Under the pieces are notes generated by a model. The model was not told the origin of the DNA and searched no databases. It worked only from the letters and a program-made list of their open reading frames with translations. This document shows positions 32,318 through 43,900 of a stretch of 64,000 bases of DNA, one piece after another. Both the position numbers and the translations under genes were made by a program. Positions within the stretch are counted from its first letter, which is position 1. The number at the start of each line of letters is the position of its first letter. This DNA comes from Pseudevernia furfuracea (taxonomy: Eukaryota; Ascomycota; Lecanoromycetes; Lecanorales; Parmeliaceae), in NCBI GenBank assembly GCA_022315425.1, contig JAIUPT010000042.1, forward strand, positions 1,736,001-1,800,000, read 5' to 3'.

Positions 32318-33088
32318 GGTGATGCTCGGTATATTTGGATTTGCCCCTGGAATGCACCAATCGCAATCAAAGCAAACGGTGGACAAACATTTGCAGATAT
32401 GTTGGATCTACGGGAATGAGAAGGTTGGTACTCTACGGCTTGAAATTACATCATCACAAGGACAAAGATGCCGCCAAATCACATCGGAGAAGCCTCCGCA
32501 CTTAAATCTTTAGAGAGATAGACGCCTGCTAGGGTACAAAGTGAAAGGATTCACTTTCAAAGTCAATCCTTCTCCTTCTGTTTTCGTGACTCTGCTCATG
32601 TTGGCGCTCTGAGTCGCGAGGATGGTGGTGAGGTGATAGTTGGGAATGACGCAGGCAATGATGAATGACACGACGACGGAATCAGCGAGAAGCTGAAGCA
32701 TAGGCGATAGAAATGCCTGGCTCACTGTGGTAAGCGGGAAGTGTGGGTTGCTTGAACTGCTGAGCCTCACCGCGCCATCCCTGCCCTATGTCTTTTAAGG
32801 ATCTTCCAAGGAGCTCTAGACCAAAAACGACGGCAATTAGCTGTGGCTGGACCTATGAATATTACTCTATTTACTCTATTTACCCTTGCCACCTCAAGAC
32901 CAGCATGCAGTACCCGTATCAATAATAACAGCAAAGGCTGGTCGATCGACATCATCATCTTCCTCCATTATTATTCTTAGTCTTCATTTTGGAAAATCCA
33001 AAAAGAAATCCCAAAGAAATAACAAGGGCAAGGGGAAAGAAAAGGGAAAAACGATCAGTTTACGTAGTCATATCCAAACAATTATCAT

Positions 33089-33617
33089 TTAATTAGGCAT
33101 ATCCTTCCCTCCTTCAACATCCTCTTCCCTCTTCTCGACCTCTGCTTCTCCCGACTTTCCAATGTATTCCCTGATCTGCTGTTTGCCACCCTCTTCAGCT
33201 CCTTCGTAGCTCCATGCACGAACATTTAGTCCAACATCTCAGAACTTGGATCTGACCTTCCAGGGGTCATGAGGCAAGAAACCAATCAATAGTCAGCATC
33301 GTATATGCGCCACCATCTCTTGAAGCAAAGGTATGTGCACCCACGATGCTTTGGTCTTTGGCCATCTCCTCCCCTCCCAATAATGCCGGATAGCTTCCTC
33401 CACCGGGCCTGCTGTCAAGTCGATCTATTCCTGTCACTATTAATTCATGCCCCCTCCGAGCCCCTCGAAAGCCTCCAGTACAACCCTTCGTCGCTGCCCT
33501 TTCTCCCATTCGCCTGCTAGTTTCCGCCCGCCTGTCAATTCCTGTCGTGCATACAATCCAATCGTGTTTCCCCTTGCTTCGCAAATCTACTTGGCATGCC
33601 CGTTGAGGGAAATTCAT
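33089..33617 (-). pseudogene. possible degraded coding block, family unknown
   Basis: Read on the minus strand, 33238-33089 encodes 49 residues that look like a genuine C-terminus (LNVRAWSYEGAEEGGKQQI then REYIGKSGEAEVEK). The same frame continues upstream through a TGA at 33241-33239 into HDPWKVRSKF. A longer open frame (33617-33267) in another phase precedes it. A weak GTGGCG donor paired with an AG at 33239-33238 would bypass the stop. I cannot name the family, and chance is possible because the region is pyrimidine-rich on the plus strand. Confidence 0.2.
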
Positions 33618-33902
33618 CGCTTATGCACTTGCTTGCCACCAGACTCTGCTGCAACAGGACAAGTCAATGAACATCCCACTCCCTATTCAGGAAATCCATC
33701 CTTTTTCTGTTCGAATCAGCATCTTTGGGCAGCCTCAAAATACTTAAATCGGACCTCAAATCCTCCGTTCATTGCCACGGGGTGACTATCGGTTGCTTGA
33801 GGCTCTCGACGAACATATAGGAGGTACCGGCGAAAGGTATAGCTTCAACTTCCCTGCCCCAACGCTTCCCTCACTGTGCTTCTTCGACTCTCAAGCTCAA
33901 AC

Positions 33903-36132
33903 ATGGAGACTGACATGCGTTTACTCTGGGTTCAGCAGTGGGCGGTCCTGCCGGTAATTGTCGAGAATAGAGATATGGTGGAGCAAAATGTGCAGGGCGG
34001 AGGGTTGCCACCAGGGTCCCAAACAGTGGAACCTTTGGCTCGAACCAGACTAGAGGATAGGGAGAGACCCACCCAAACCCGTGGGTTCCCCATCCTCCAT
34101 TTTTTTATTCTGTCCCCATCTCTCTGCTGTCATCTCCATCATTTCTTTTTTCCCCAGGATCTGATCATAAAGCAGACAATGTTCCCTCCGGGAATGTTTC
34201 CTATGAGTTCCAGGTGCCGATGGCAACTCCTCAGCAGCAAGTCCCGGGTGGCCAACCTTTCAGTCCACCGGGACAACAGACCACAGGCTACCACATGAGT
34301 TTAGGGCAGTCCCCAGGCGCTTTCAGCGTGTCAGGAATGGCCGGAGCGCTACCAGAATACCAAACCACGACTTCCACTCAGATGTCGCATCAAGACCCAC
34401 GGCGATTCCAAGTGGGCACTTCAAGCAACTCGTCAAACTACCAGGCTCAGCAATTTCCAGGTCAAGCGCCGTTGAGCACCGGAAACTATCCTATGCACCC
34501 CTCGCAATACCATTACCAAGCAGCTTACGGTCAGATGCAGGCCAGCCCACAATCCTCCCATTCGAGTGGACCAAGCCCTGTTCACCCTTCTTATCCGGGT
34601 GGTCCCTATTTTCCAGCATCGACACAGCAGTACATGTACTACCCAGGGCAGTACGGACAGTCTCCCCAGCCGCAACATGGGTCTTATCCTACAGCTTATG
34701 GTCATGGGCCCAATCATGCGTATGGGCAGCAAGGGGGAGACATGTCTGCAATGTCTGGTAGAACAATGCACAGCGGATATCCAACAGGCACTGTAGTTCC
34801 ATCCTCCTCGTACGGATATCCTGGGCCATACCTGCGGCCCGGCAGTCTGCCAGGCTAGTAACCTCTCCACGTCTCAAAGTCATGGCTAACGGTTGCTACA
34901 GCGGTCAGCAGAGGCAGTTCAGGTTCGAGCTCAGGAAGTGTTCCGTCAACGCCAAGGGGACCGCCTCGCAAGCCGAAGCAGTCTGGTCATGCACTTTGGG
35001 TAGGAAACCTTCCGTCAGGAACTATCATCAGTGACCTCAAAGACCATTTCTCAAAAGATGCCGCCAAAGACATTGAGAGTGTATTCCTCATCTCGAAAAG
35101 CAACTGCGCATTTGTCAACTACAGAAGCGAGGGGGCTTGTGCAGCTGCCATGAGCAGATTCCACGACTCAAGGTTCCAAGGGGTTCGGTTGGTCTGCCGT
35201 CTACGAAGGAACTCTAACACCTCCGCACCAGGGGTTCCTACCGGACCTGCAGCCCTCATGCCCTCCGGGGCCTACGCTCAGACGGCGTTTGAGGCCATTC
35301 AGCAGAACCGTGAGGTATCTTCCAGAGCTTTGGAGGAGGCTGCTGCTGAGTCCACCCGCACAGGCGAGCCGACGGTCAAGGTTACCGATAAATATTTTGT
35401 CCTCAAGAGTCTGACAGTAGAAGACATGGAATTGAGCGTGCGAAACAGTATATGGGCAACTCAATCGCATAATGAAGATGCGTTGAATAAGGCGTATGAG
35501 GTGAGCAATAGACCAGGTTATCGTTATGCTCCAGCCAATAACTAGAGCAGATATCGGAAAACGTGTACCTCATCTTCTCGGCAAACAAGTCTGGAGAGTA
35601 TTTCGGCGTGGCGCGCATGGCATCTCCCATCACCGATGAGGCAGCTGCAGGGCTTGAATGGGCTCCTAGAGGCGAAAAGGTGATTAATGATCCCGACGTT
35701 CCTCGATCGATACCGACTGCGGCCACGGAATCCGCGCCCAAGGGCCGTATCATTGATGATTCTGCACGAGGTACCATATTCTGGGAAGCTGACCCGGAAG
35801 ATGACGACATCGCGCCAATTATCGATCATGAAGTGGACGATCCCGAAGAAAACATGCAAGCTGCCGAGAAGGCGGAAGACGCCGAGGATGCCGCCCTATC
35901 GAGTGAAGCGCAAGCTTTTGGCAAGCCCTTCAAGATCGAATGGCTTGCCACCAACCGACTACCCTTTTATCGCACCCGAGGGCTGAGGAACCACTGGAAT
36001 GCCAACCGAGAAGTCAAGATCGCAAGAGATGGTACCGAACTTGAGACGAATGTGGGCAGAAGGCTGGTCCAGATGTTCCAAAAATCCCCTTCAGAAGGAC
36101 CGCAGCCAGCACTGGCTTGGTCGCCCTACTGA
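33903..36132 (+). CDS. RNA-binding protein with RRM and YTH domains
   Basis: A predicted m6A-reader-type protein. Four exons (33903-34080, 34158-34857, 34909-35500, 35551-36132) give 683 residues. An alternative ATG at 33975 in the same frame would remove 24 residues; I cannot decide between them. A Gln/Pro/Ser/Tyr-rich disordered region of about 230 residues resembles prion-like domains. It is followed by an RRM (HALWVGNLPSGTIISDLKDHF to NCAFVNYRSEGACAAAMSRF). The YTH domain begins KYFVLKSLTVEDMELSVRNS with IWATQ, continues ISENVYLIFSANKSGEYFGVARM across intron 3, and finishes FKIEWLATNRLPF with GLRNHWNANREVKIARDGTE. The split YTH domain with a long acidic insert between the two halves is visible. 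The acceptor of intron 2 (AG at 34907-34908) was set by reading frame. Confidence 0.9.
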
Positions 36133-37393
36133 CCCTCACGGAGGCACTTACCCACTCCAAATGCTGCTGGCCAGCAGTTTTAACCTTTTATCTTATTCTA
36201 TTTACGAAGCCATCGAAGCAAGACATGTACGATTACGACATATGGGACTTTGAAGCAACGATTGGAAATTTTCAATGCGACTTAGATGATGACCTCGCGC
36301 GCCCCCATTGCCATTCTAATGGGCACTTGCATCGGCATGATCATGGGTGCGGGGTGTAGATATCGCTGCCCGCGAATCTCGATACTCTGATACATTCGTA
36401 ATTGATTGGGGGAGGATTTGCAGGCATAGAGAGCGTGGGGAGATGTTGTATGTGGTATGGGTAAGGATATCGCGGACATGTACACATAGAGGACCGATCC
36501 GGATATATACACGATGGGTATTGCTGGCTGAGGCTGACAGCATTGGGTCAAGCAATGGACGGTAGTACTTGAGATATGACCAAAAAAAGTAATCATGATT
36601 ATTTCCATCTGCCGTCTGCTGTATTGCGGCGGACGGTTTTGGATAGATTGATTGGATTGGGTCCTGCAAACGGCATCCTTCTTGTTTTGGGCTTTTTCCT
36701 GGTCTTATAACTGGTTGTGTAAATGTGATTACGTATCCGTAGGCTTGTAAATTGAGGCGTTTTGTACCTATTAAGTACGTGTCCTAGACCCTGCCTGGCA
36801 TAGGCTTCGGCCACGAGTCCCCAAGGTTGTGAAAACGGACATGTAAGGTATTCACGCTAGAGAGAGAGAGAGAGAGAGAGAGTGTGTGTGTGTGTATATA
36901 TATCGGTCGAATGAATGCCTTATACTCGGCTTCTACCAGTATAAAGAGAATTGGGATGCGGAAAAGCCTCTAGAGTAGATCATAGAGTAGCAGAATATCT
37001 ACCTACTCTATTTCCCACCAATGCCGACTCCAGTCAAACGCGCATACTATATTGACTTTAGGCGTCGGCAACATCTTCATCATACACGACAGGATATCAT
37101 GGAGCTTTTCTCACGGTGAAAGAATAGATACCTACTTTCTTTGCGCGAAAGGACCATGCTCGCCTTGGATTCATTGATGTGGAAGAAACATTGTTTGGAA
37201 TCCAGTCGAACGCTCATTGCACTCGCACCCCTATAGTCTAGTGTACATGCGCGTAGCGAAACCGTCCCTGCTGTCTGTTGAAACCGCTGAACCATGCATG
37301 TCGCTCGACTTTGACGCCCTCCCCCCCTTTTTATAGACACATGCAGCAATACACCATCCATCAGTGACGAAAGAATTCCCGCCTCCCCCCCCC
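36133..37393. other. convergent intergenic region
   Basis: The 3' flanks of the YTH gene (+) and the MST-type kinase gene (-). It holds a compound microsatellite at 36859-36903. No gene is visible. Confidence 0.55.
36859..36903. repeat. compound microsatellite (AG)n(TG)n(TA)n
   Basis: About twelve AG units run directly into about five TG units and then about five TA units. It is a candidate polymorphic marker. Confidence 0.9.
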
Positions 37394-39703
37394 CTATACC
37401 TGACGCCCCTCTGGAATAGGGGAATCATCCACCCGGAACAGAATCTCCTCCAGGAAACCCTCCATGAACTCTTGCACCTCACCTCCCATTCCCACCTGCT
37501 CCTCCCTGTCCCACTTCTCAATCTCGGCAAAGATGCCTGCCGCCTTCATGACGTATTTCCTTAGCTTCTCGTGCGCTCTCTTGCGCTTCTGGTCCTTCTG
37601 ATCCATGGCATCGAGCTCCGCGTTCGTCGCAGTGCGAGTCTTGTCTGCGTTCTCTTTCAGTGACTCGTTGAGGATATGGGTACGACGTTCGAGGGCTGCG
37701 CTGAGAGCGGGGATAAGCACCGCTGACGAGGCTGTAGGTTCTTTGTTTGCATCGTGAGCTGGAACGCTGGCGGAGCCGCCGTTCGAGTCGCTGGAGTTGC
37801 GAGGGTCCCCAAGGTCGCGGTCATGGTGCTTGGATTGCGATGGCAATGAATGCTCGGAAGCTAGAAAATCTTCGAATGAACTGGTGGGTAGAGGCTGCTG
37901 CTGGAGTGGAGGTGGGTAGTGCTGTTCACCTTGCTTCTGATTGGGATTGTACGCCAGGGCTGGGAGGATTTGGAGAGGCTGGACATGCGTTTCAGGGGTC
38001 GAGTGGTAGGGTGAGATCTCCGGAAGGTTGTATCTTGAATTGGTGGGTGAAGCAGCATTTTTTGTCGTTGGTGAACGGTTCTGGTCTTGCTTGAAAGGAG
38101 GTGATCTGAGCGCAGCATTGAGAGCAGGACCTAAATTGAGGATTTCCATATCTTTGGCTAGTGATGGTTGCACTTCTCTGTCAATTTGTGGTGTCTGTGA
38201 ATTCTTGTCCTGGAATGTGCGTGATGCAGGTATAGGACGTAATGGTGTCTGCACAAGAGATGGTTTGTTTGGAAGAAGTTTTGCTGGTGATAATGGGAGT
38301 GGTACTTTGGCTGCAACATCAGGCGACACTGGTGTGGTAGCAGCCAAGGGTTTCCGCTGTGGTGACAAGCCACGCGGCTGACCGGGTGGGGATATAATTT
38401 TAACTGTATCCTCAAGCGTTTGAGACGTGTTATCCGACTTGTTGTTGTGAAATTTCGGGTCCAGACTTCTATGGAATGGGCCGGGCACTGAACCGTTGTA
38501 TGCCCTTGTGTTTGCCACAGAATCATTCATGGGTTTCAGACCAGCACCTCTACCACCTGCTGGTCTCACGGTACCAAAGTCCCATAGATCTTCATCATCG
38601 GCTCTTGAACGTAAACTCTCTTGACTTGAATCATCACTTTCATCATCTGAATCATGATCACCATGCACAGCTTGCCATCGCTCATGTCGTTCAATGAGCT
38701 CTGTAAGATAAGTAGTCTTTTTTGCTCGACGGACGAACGGATGCTTCAGCAGCTCCTTGGCTGTCGGCCTCTCCTGGGGCGAACGTTTCAAGCAAAGATC
38801 GACGAAATCTTTGAAGGCTTTGCTAAAATCTCCTTGCAAGGTTGGAGGTGGATTTTTGGGTATCAAAAACAGAACTTTCATTGGGTGAATGTCAGAATAA
38901 GGTGGCTCCCCTTTAGCCAGTTCGAGGGCGGTGATACCGAGAGACCAGATATCAGCCTTATGATCATAGCCTGACTGCTTGATGACTTCAGGGGCCATCC
39001 AGAAAGGCGTGCCTACGAAGGTGTTCTTCTTGGTCATGGTGGCAGAGAGCTGCCCAGACACACCGAAATCTGCTAATTTTACCTGGCCGTTGGCTCCGAG
39101 GAGGACATTGGCAGCTAGAAGAAAAATAGCATCAGGCACTGCTTGATAGGGAGAACAGAGACATGCATGACATCCTACCTTTGATGTCTCGGTGTAGCTT
39201 TTTATCCGAGTGCAAATAGTCCAGACCCATCAAAAGCTCTCTTATTATAATAGTGATATACTCTTCGGCAATCAAGCCTGGCTTTAAGAGGTCCGCGCAG
39301 CTACCACCCGAGCAGAACTCCATGATGATCCAGAGGTCGGACCCCTTCAGGAATGATCCGTGGTATTTTGTAACATAGGGCGAGTGGAGCTCTGAAAGAA
39401 TAGAAATCTCCTGGATAATGTCTTCGACTTCGTCCTCTGCGTTTTCGACGTCGATGATCTTAATGGCGACCGCTTGGCCCGTCCGTCGATCGACTCTAAA
39501 GAATGCCATGAGCATGGGTCAACGGCGTTTAAGGAGGCAAATCCTACCCTTTATACACCTTTCCAAAGCTGCCACCACCTAAGCCATGTCAAAAATGTCG
39601 CACCTGATACAGGGTTTTCGAACAAACCTATGCAATTCTGTCTCGAGTACAGCGTTTCCGGGTCCACGCTACCACCGCCAGCACGGATATCCGCAGCCGC
39701 CAT
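37394..39703 (-). CDS. STE20-family kinase, GCK/MST (Sps1/Kic1-like) type
   Basis: A germinal-centre-type serine/threonine kinase. Four exons (39703-39628, 39578-39548, 39495-39179, 39114-37394; introns of 49, 52 and 64 nt) give 714 residues. The second exon is only 31 nt and encodes most of the glycine loop (GGGSFGKVYKG near residue 26). Kinase motifs follow: AVAIKIIDVENAEDEVEDI, LWIIMEFCSGGSCADLL, KLHRDIKAANVLL, LADFGVSGQLSATM, and the STE20 signature GTPFWMAPEVI. The kinase domain is N-terminal, as in the MST3/Sps1 subgroup. The Pro/Ser-rich middle is disordered, and the end contains a helical segment (KRAHEKLRKYVMKAAGIFAE). In fungi such kinases act in morphogenesis and septation networks. 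The exact orthologue is not settled. Confidence 0.92.
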
Positions 39704-40947
39704 GGTTGCACAGCTTCTGTCGATCCTAGAAGGCCTGTTTCTGAGACGGTGTATTGTATCTGTGTTTGTCCCAAGCTCTTTTCAAATGGTTGTTGCGGGA
39801 AGTACGTCAGCACCACTTTTAGGCCTCTGTGTTAACTTCTGAGCAGTCCAATCCTCCGGCCGGATTCCGCTGTGCTTTTCCAGAAAGTGCACCACCAGTG
39901 AGGGCAACTATAATCGTCTCTGAAAAAGGAGATTCGTTGTCGTCAAGTCGTCAAATCATGAAGCCGTGGTGGGCGGCGGTTTTACAGACACATGTGGCCG
40001 GCGCGGCAGATGCCAGGGTATACCAGCCTGAGAATGGTGTGTTAGCTGAAGTGTGGAGGATGGAAAATGAGAGCTTTACGTGGTGTTCTGAGTCAAACTG
40101 CCCGGGGTTTTAGCTTGGGAAGAGATGTGGAGGAGGAGGATAAGGGACGGGCAGGAGCAGTGTCTTTGCTTGTGCTTCGAGGAAGCACTCAAAGGGTTGA
40201 GGGGTATGATGTGAAAGGGTTGGCGGTAGGGAGAGTGTTTCAGAAGCTACGCGGAGTGAGAAGACAGTCAAAAATCATGGGTGCAAGGTTGAAAGATTCA
40301 AAGGCTGGCATGTTGGAAGATCAGGGAGGCGAATCGACACGGTTCTCTATACGTTCACAATGGTCGAATTGAGCGGTATAGTAGAGAGGTCATTGTGAAG
40401 GTCTTGGAGGCTTAACAATCTACTGGCTGACAATGCCCGTCTTGCCCCGTACCTTGCAGCGGGGAGGGCGCCAAGCATTTATTGGCTTCTATTTCTAGCG
40501 GTCTACCTACCCCGGAAACCCAATGACCGGTCACCTACGGTACCTAGCTTACCGAGCTTCCCTAGGTACCTTACTTAAGGTACTTAAGGTACCTACATAC
40601 CTACTCACTTACCTACTCTGCTTTATCTGATGTACCGCTCTGGCTGTGGAAGAATGCCTCGTTGATGATTATGCAGGGCACGTTGGAAACCATGCAACAA
40701 ACCAATAATCGGGTTATACAATCGAGCTTGCGAGGACTGCCTCTCTGGCAAGAGTCCTGGAGAGTCCCCGGAGGGATACATATTGTACGAGTGGTTGACA
40801 GTTTCGCAGAAGATTGTAGCCGCTTCGCAGAGCCATGCATAGAAATTTACAAGAACATCTGCAGCTAGCAGTTCAACTATTCGGAGACTAAGAGAATGAA
40901 TATAGTAGCCAGTCAAGCTATCATACTTCAGTATTCATTCACTGCCC
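39704..40947. other. intergenic, kinase promoter and 3' flank of STT4
   Basis: About 1.2 kb with a dense cluster of GGTACC/TAAGGTA words at 40535-40618. Frames on the plus strand (39829-40372) have no motif and look like chance. Confidence 0.55.
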
Positions 40948-43900
40948 TTAGTAAGGGATACCATTCGTCAATAATTGAAATTGATCATAACCCTTGGTTG
41001 AATAGCTGCTGTAGCTTTTCTTGATCAAATCCCTCATGAAGTCTGCTGCTTCTCTCTCGCTCTTCTCCAATACGAACCTCTGCCGCAGATGAGCAATGGT
41101 CTCCGGCTTAAAGCACGGTAACCCACTGCCAAGCATGAGCATAACAATGTGGCATAGCTTCTCCGTGTGCTGTCTCGAGGCCAGGAATGCCTTGATGCAA
41201 AGTTCCTCAAACCACTTGTATGACTGCGACGACGTACTGCCCCCCATCACCGCTACCATTTCAGAGGTGAGCTTGAAAGGCGCGCGCTCGAAACGGACCC
41301 CACCGGGGGCAATGTCGAAGCAGAAGCCAAAATCGATGTGAAGGATATGTCCGGCGTCGTCTACCATAATGTTTCCATTGTGTCTGTCCTTGAATTGAAG
41401 GAGATATGAGATCATCGAGTAGGCAGCCATGCTCTTGACAAAATTGTTTCGCGCTTCTTGAAATCTGATGGAGTTCTCGGCACCATACTTGGACACAAAA
41501 TAGTCGTATAGTCCGTTGACCGCTTCTCGACCTAGCATGTCCCTTGATATCGAGTTGGGCAGAACGTCAATGACGCCGCACCCAGGGGCTGTGGCAGTCA
41601 CCCTGTATGGGTAGACATAGACATCCAGGCCGACGTTGTTGAATATGCCCCGGAATGCGGCAATCATCTGTAAGGCCAGCACATCTTGCCGACAGTCGTC
41701 CCCTACCTTGAATATAGCCGACTGCCAGACTTCGTAGGTATCTTCTTGGGTGACTGGTCCGTTTCGGCCCGTTTCCTCATTTCGGTTTGTTTTTTCAAGC
41801 ATATCATCTGTCCCTTCCATACCGCCGCGGTTCTTCTTGATCCGGAACGTGGCCATGTATGGCGCCTTGGCGTGACTCTGTAAGGGTTTACCAGACTTTC
41901 GATCAATACCGATCACGGTACCATCAGGGTTGCTAGGTAAGTAAACGCCTACTTCAACCTCGATCTTCCGCAACTCCTCTTCGATTTTTTGCTTCTTCTC
42001 CGGTTTACTTTTCTTAATGAATGGTCGAAGCTTGCCGGAAATATCCGTGATCTCATTGAAGAAAGAGAACTCTCGCTCGTAGAACGATTGATCTGTCCCC
42101 GAGAAACTAGCGGTCATCCTATTTTTGACCACGTCCAACGTTGGCTTTAGCAAGTCCTCGATGCTTGAATCTTCGTCTTTGTACGCGTTTGCAGTCATGT
42201 TCCAAATAATCTGGTGAGCGAAAAGCTGCGAGAACTTCGCAGTCTCAATGATATATCGCTGAACGTACCCAAGAACATCGTAACGGAGAGTTTGGACGAT
42301 TTGAGGAACATAGAAAAATGTCACATCAACAGAATGACTTTCCAATGCCCGCATCGCATACTGGATGATGAATGGGTCGTTGCGATATTCCGGCAAGAAG
42401 TACGTGACTGCCGTAATGGGATTCACAGAAGCCCAGTAGAGCAGATACTTGAGATGAATTGAGATTTCAGCTGGCAGCGAAGGCCCGATCAGGATGTGAA
42501 GTGCGTCAGGCTCTGCAATCGCACGGGATGGAGACCTCAAGATCATGGAGCGAACCTCGCAGGCAAGCTTTGAGGACGCGAAGCGAGCAGTAAGCTGTAC
42601 AGCCAGGCTAGCGTTCTCTGTCCATGCAGTCCTCAGTACCGAGGAAAGCATTGTATCTGATGGAACCTTGCCCGAGTGCCCCGACGAGAAAAGGTGCCGC
42701 TTTTCGTGATCAAGCGGGTAGAGCCAGACGACCAAACGCATGTGCTCGTCTTCGACCAGCATCAAGAGCAGGTCTTGTTTGGTAGCAAGCGATTGCAGTG
42801 TTCCCATACTCTTCGCGAATAGAGAAGATACAGCTCGTAAGGCGGATTCAACATCGGCCATTAGACGAACTTCTGCTTTGATTTGTAGGCGATTTCCTCC
42901 GAATGACCATCTTGGTGGATGAGAGAACCAAGACAACGCAGCGCTTAGTATGGTATCTTTCAGTCTCCACCGGGCTGCTTGATCAATACTAGTCCCATGT
43001 CTGAGAATGTTGAGCCCAAATAGAATCATTTGAAAATGAAATTCGCGAGCCAAGGGATGTCCGGCAGAACTTTTCAGTCCAACCAGTGTCGTAACTAATA
43101 GCTTATGAAATATGCGCTGCGAATTTGGGCTTCCCAGTCGGCCGGCATTAAAGTGGCTGGAGAGGAATTGCAGTATTCGTAGATGAGGAGCAATTAGATT
43201 GTGAACTGCTTGCTGTTTCTTCATCAAGGCGGTCTTCTCCGAAGGCGCGAACTCCTCTTTGATGTAGAATGGGTCAAGGTGGTGAAGCTTGCTGCTGAAG
43301 ACACCTACATGGTTCCTCACAGTCTTCTCCCAATTCTCTGCAATTATTGCCAGAAGTCTTGGCTCCATAGATGGATTCTCGTTGATGACGCCAAGCCATA
43401 GTGATATACCGAGTTTGATGGACTGTTTGGTGAACACTGCGAAGGGTATGCCTACAAGATGTTGCACGATGGCACATTGATCCTTGTTAGTTCTGCACAG
43501 AAGAGCGGCGGCCCGTCGAAGTATATCGCGCAGCTCGCCAATGGAGACAAATCGGCTATCCAGCGTCCGACGTTCTAGATGAGCCAAAATAGCTTCATCG
43601 TCCCCTGACTCTGGTGTAGTCCCGTCTGCAGTTTGATCTGTGTTCCGCTCGAGATGCAGAAAAGCTGCCCACTCTTGATCGTAATCAGGTAGAGCATCGG
43701 AATATCTATATTCCTGGCGTGTGGTATATTGAGCAATGAAATCGGAGGCGGTATTGATATTGCATTCCCCATGATGATCAATGACTGCTAATTTTTGATC
43801 CAACGACGGTATGACGGAACCCATATCCAGTGCAAAGCTTCTTCCTAAGGACACATGGCCATACGCCCCCTCATCATCGTATTCAGAAAGGTATGTCTGT

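Larger units (their letters stand above)
29987..33902. other. gene-poor interval
   Basis: About 3.9 kb with no gene of recognisable family. It contains one small ORF with an excellent start context (32162-32317, minus) and a block on the minus strand near 33089-33617 that may be a relic. Other frames are short and low in complexity. I see no inverted or direct repeats marking a transposon. Confidence 0.45.

Noticed and set aside
33447..33785. Plus-strand frame of 112 codons in the gene-poor interval
   Set aside because: Pro/Ser/Cys-rich sequence typical of chance frames opposite a purine-rich strand; no motif.
39829..40372. Plus-strand frames in the MST-type kinase promoter
   Set aside because: No recognisable domain; low codon bias and overlap between frames suggest chance.
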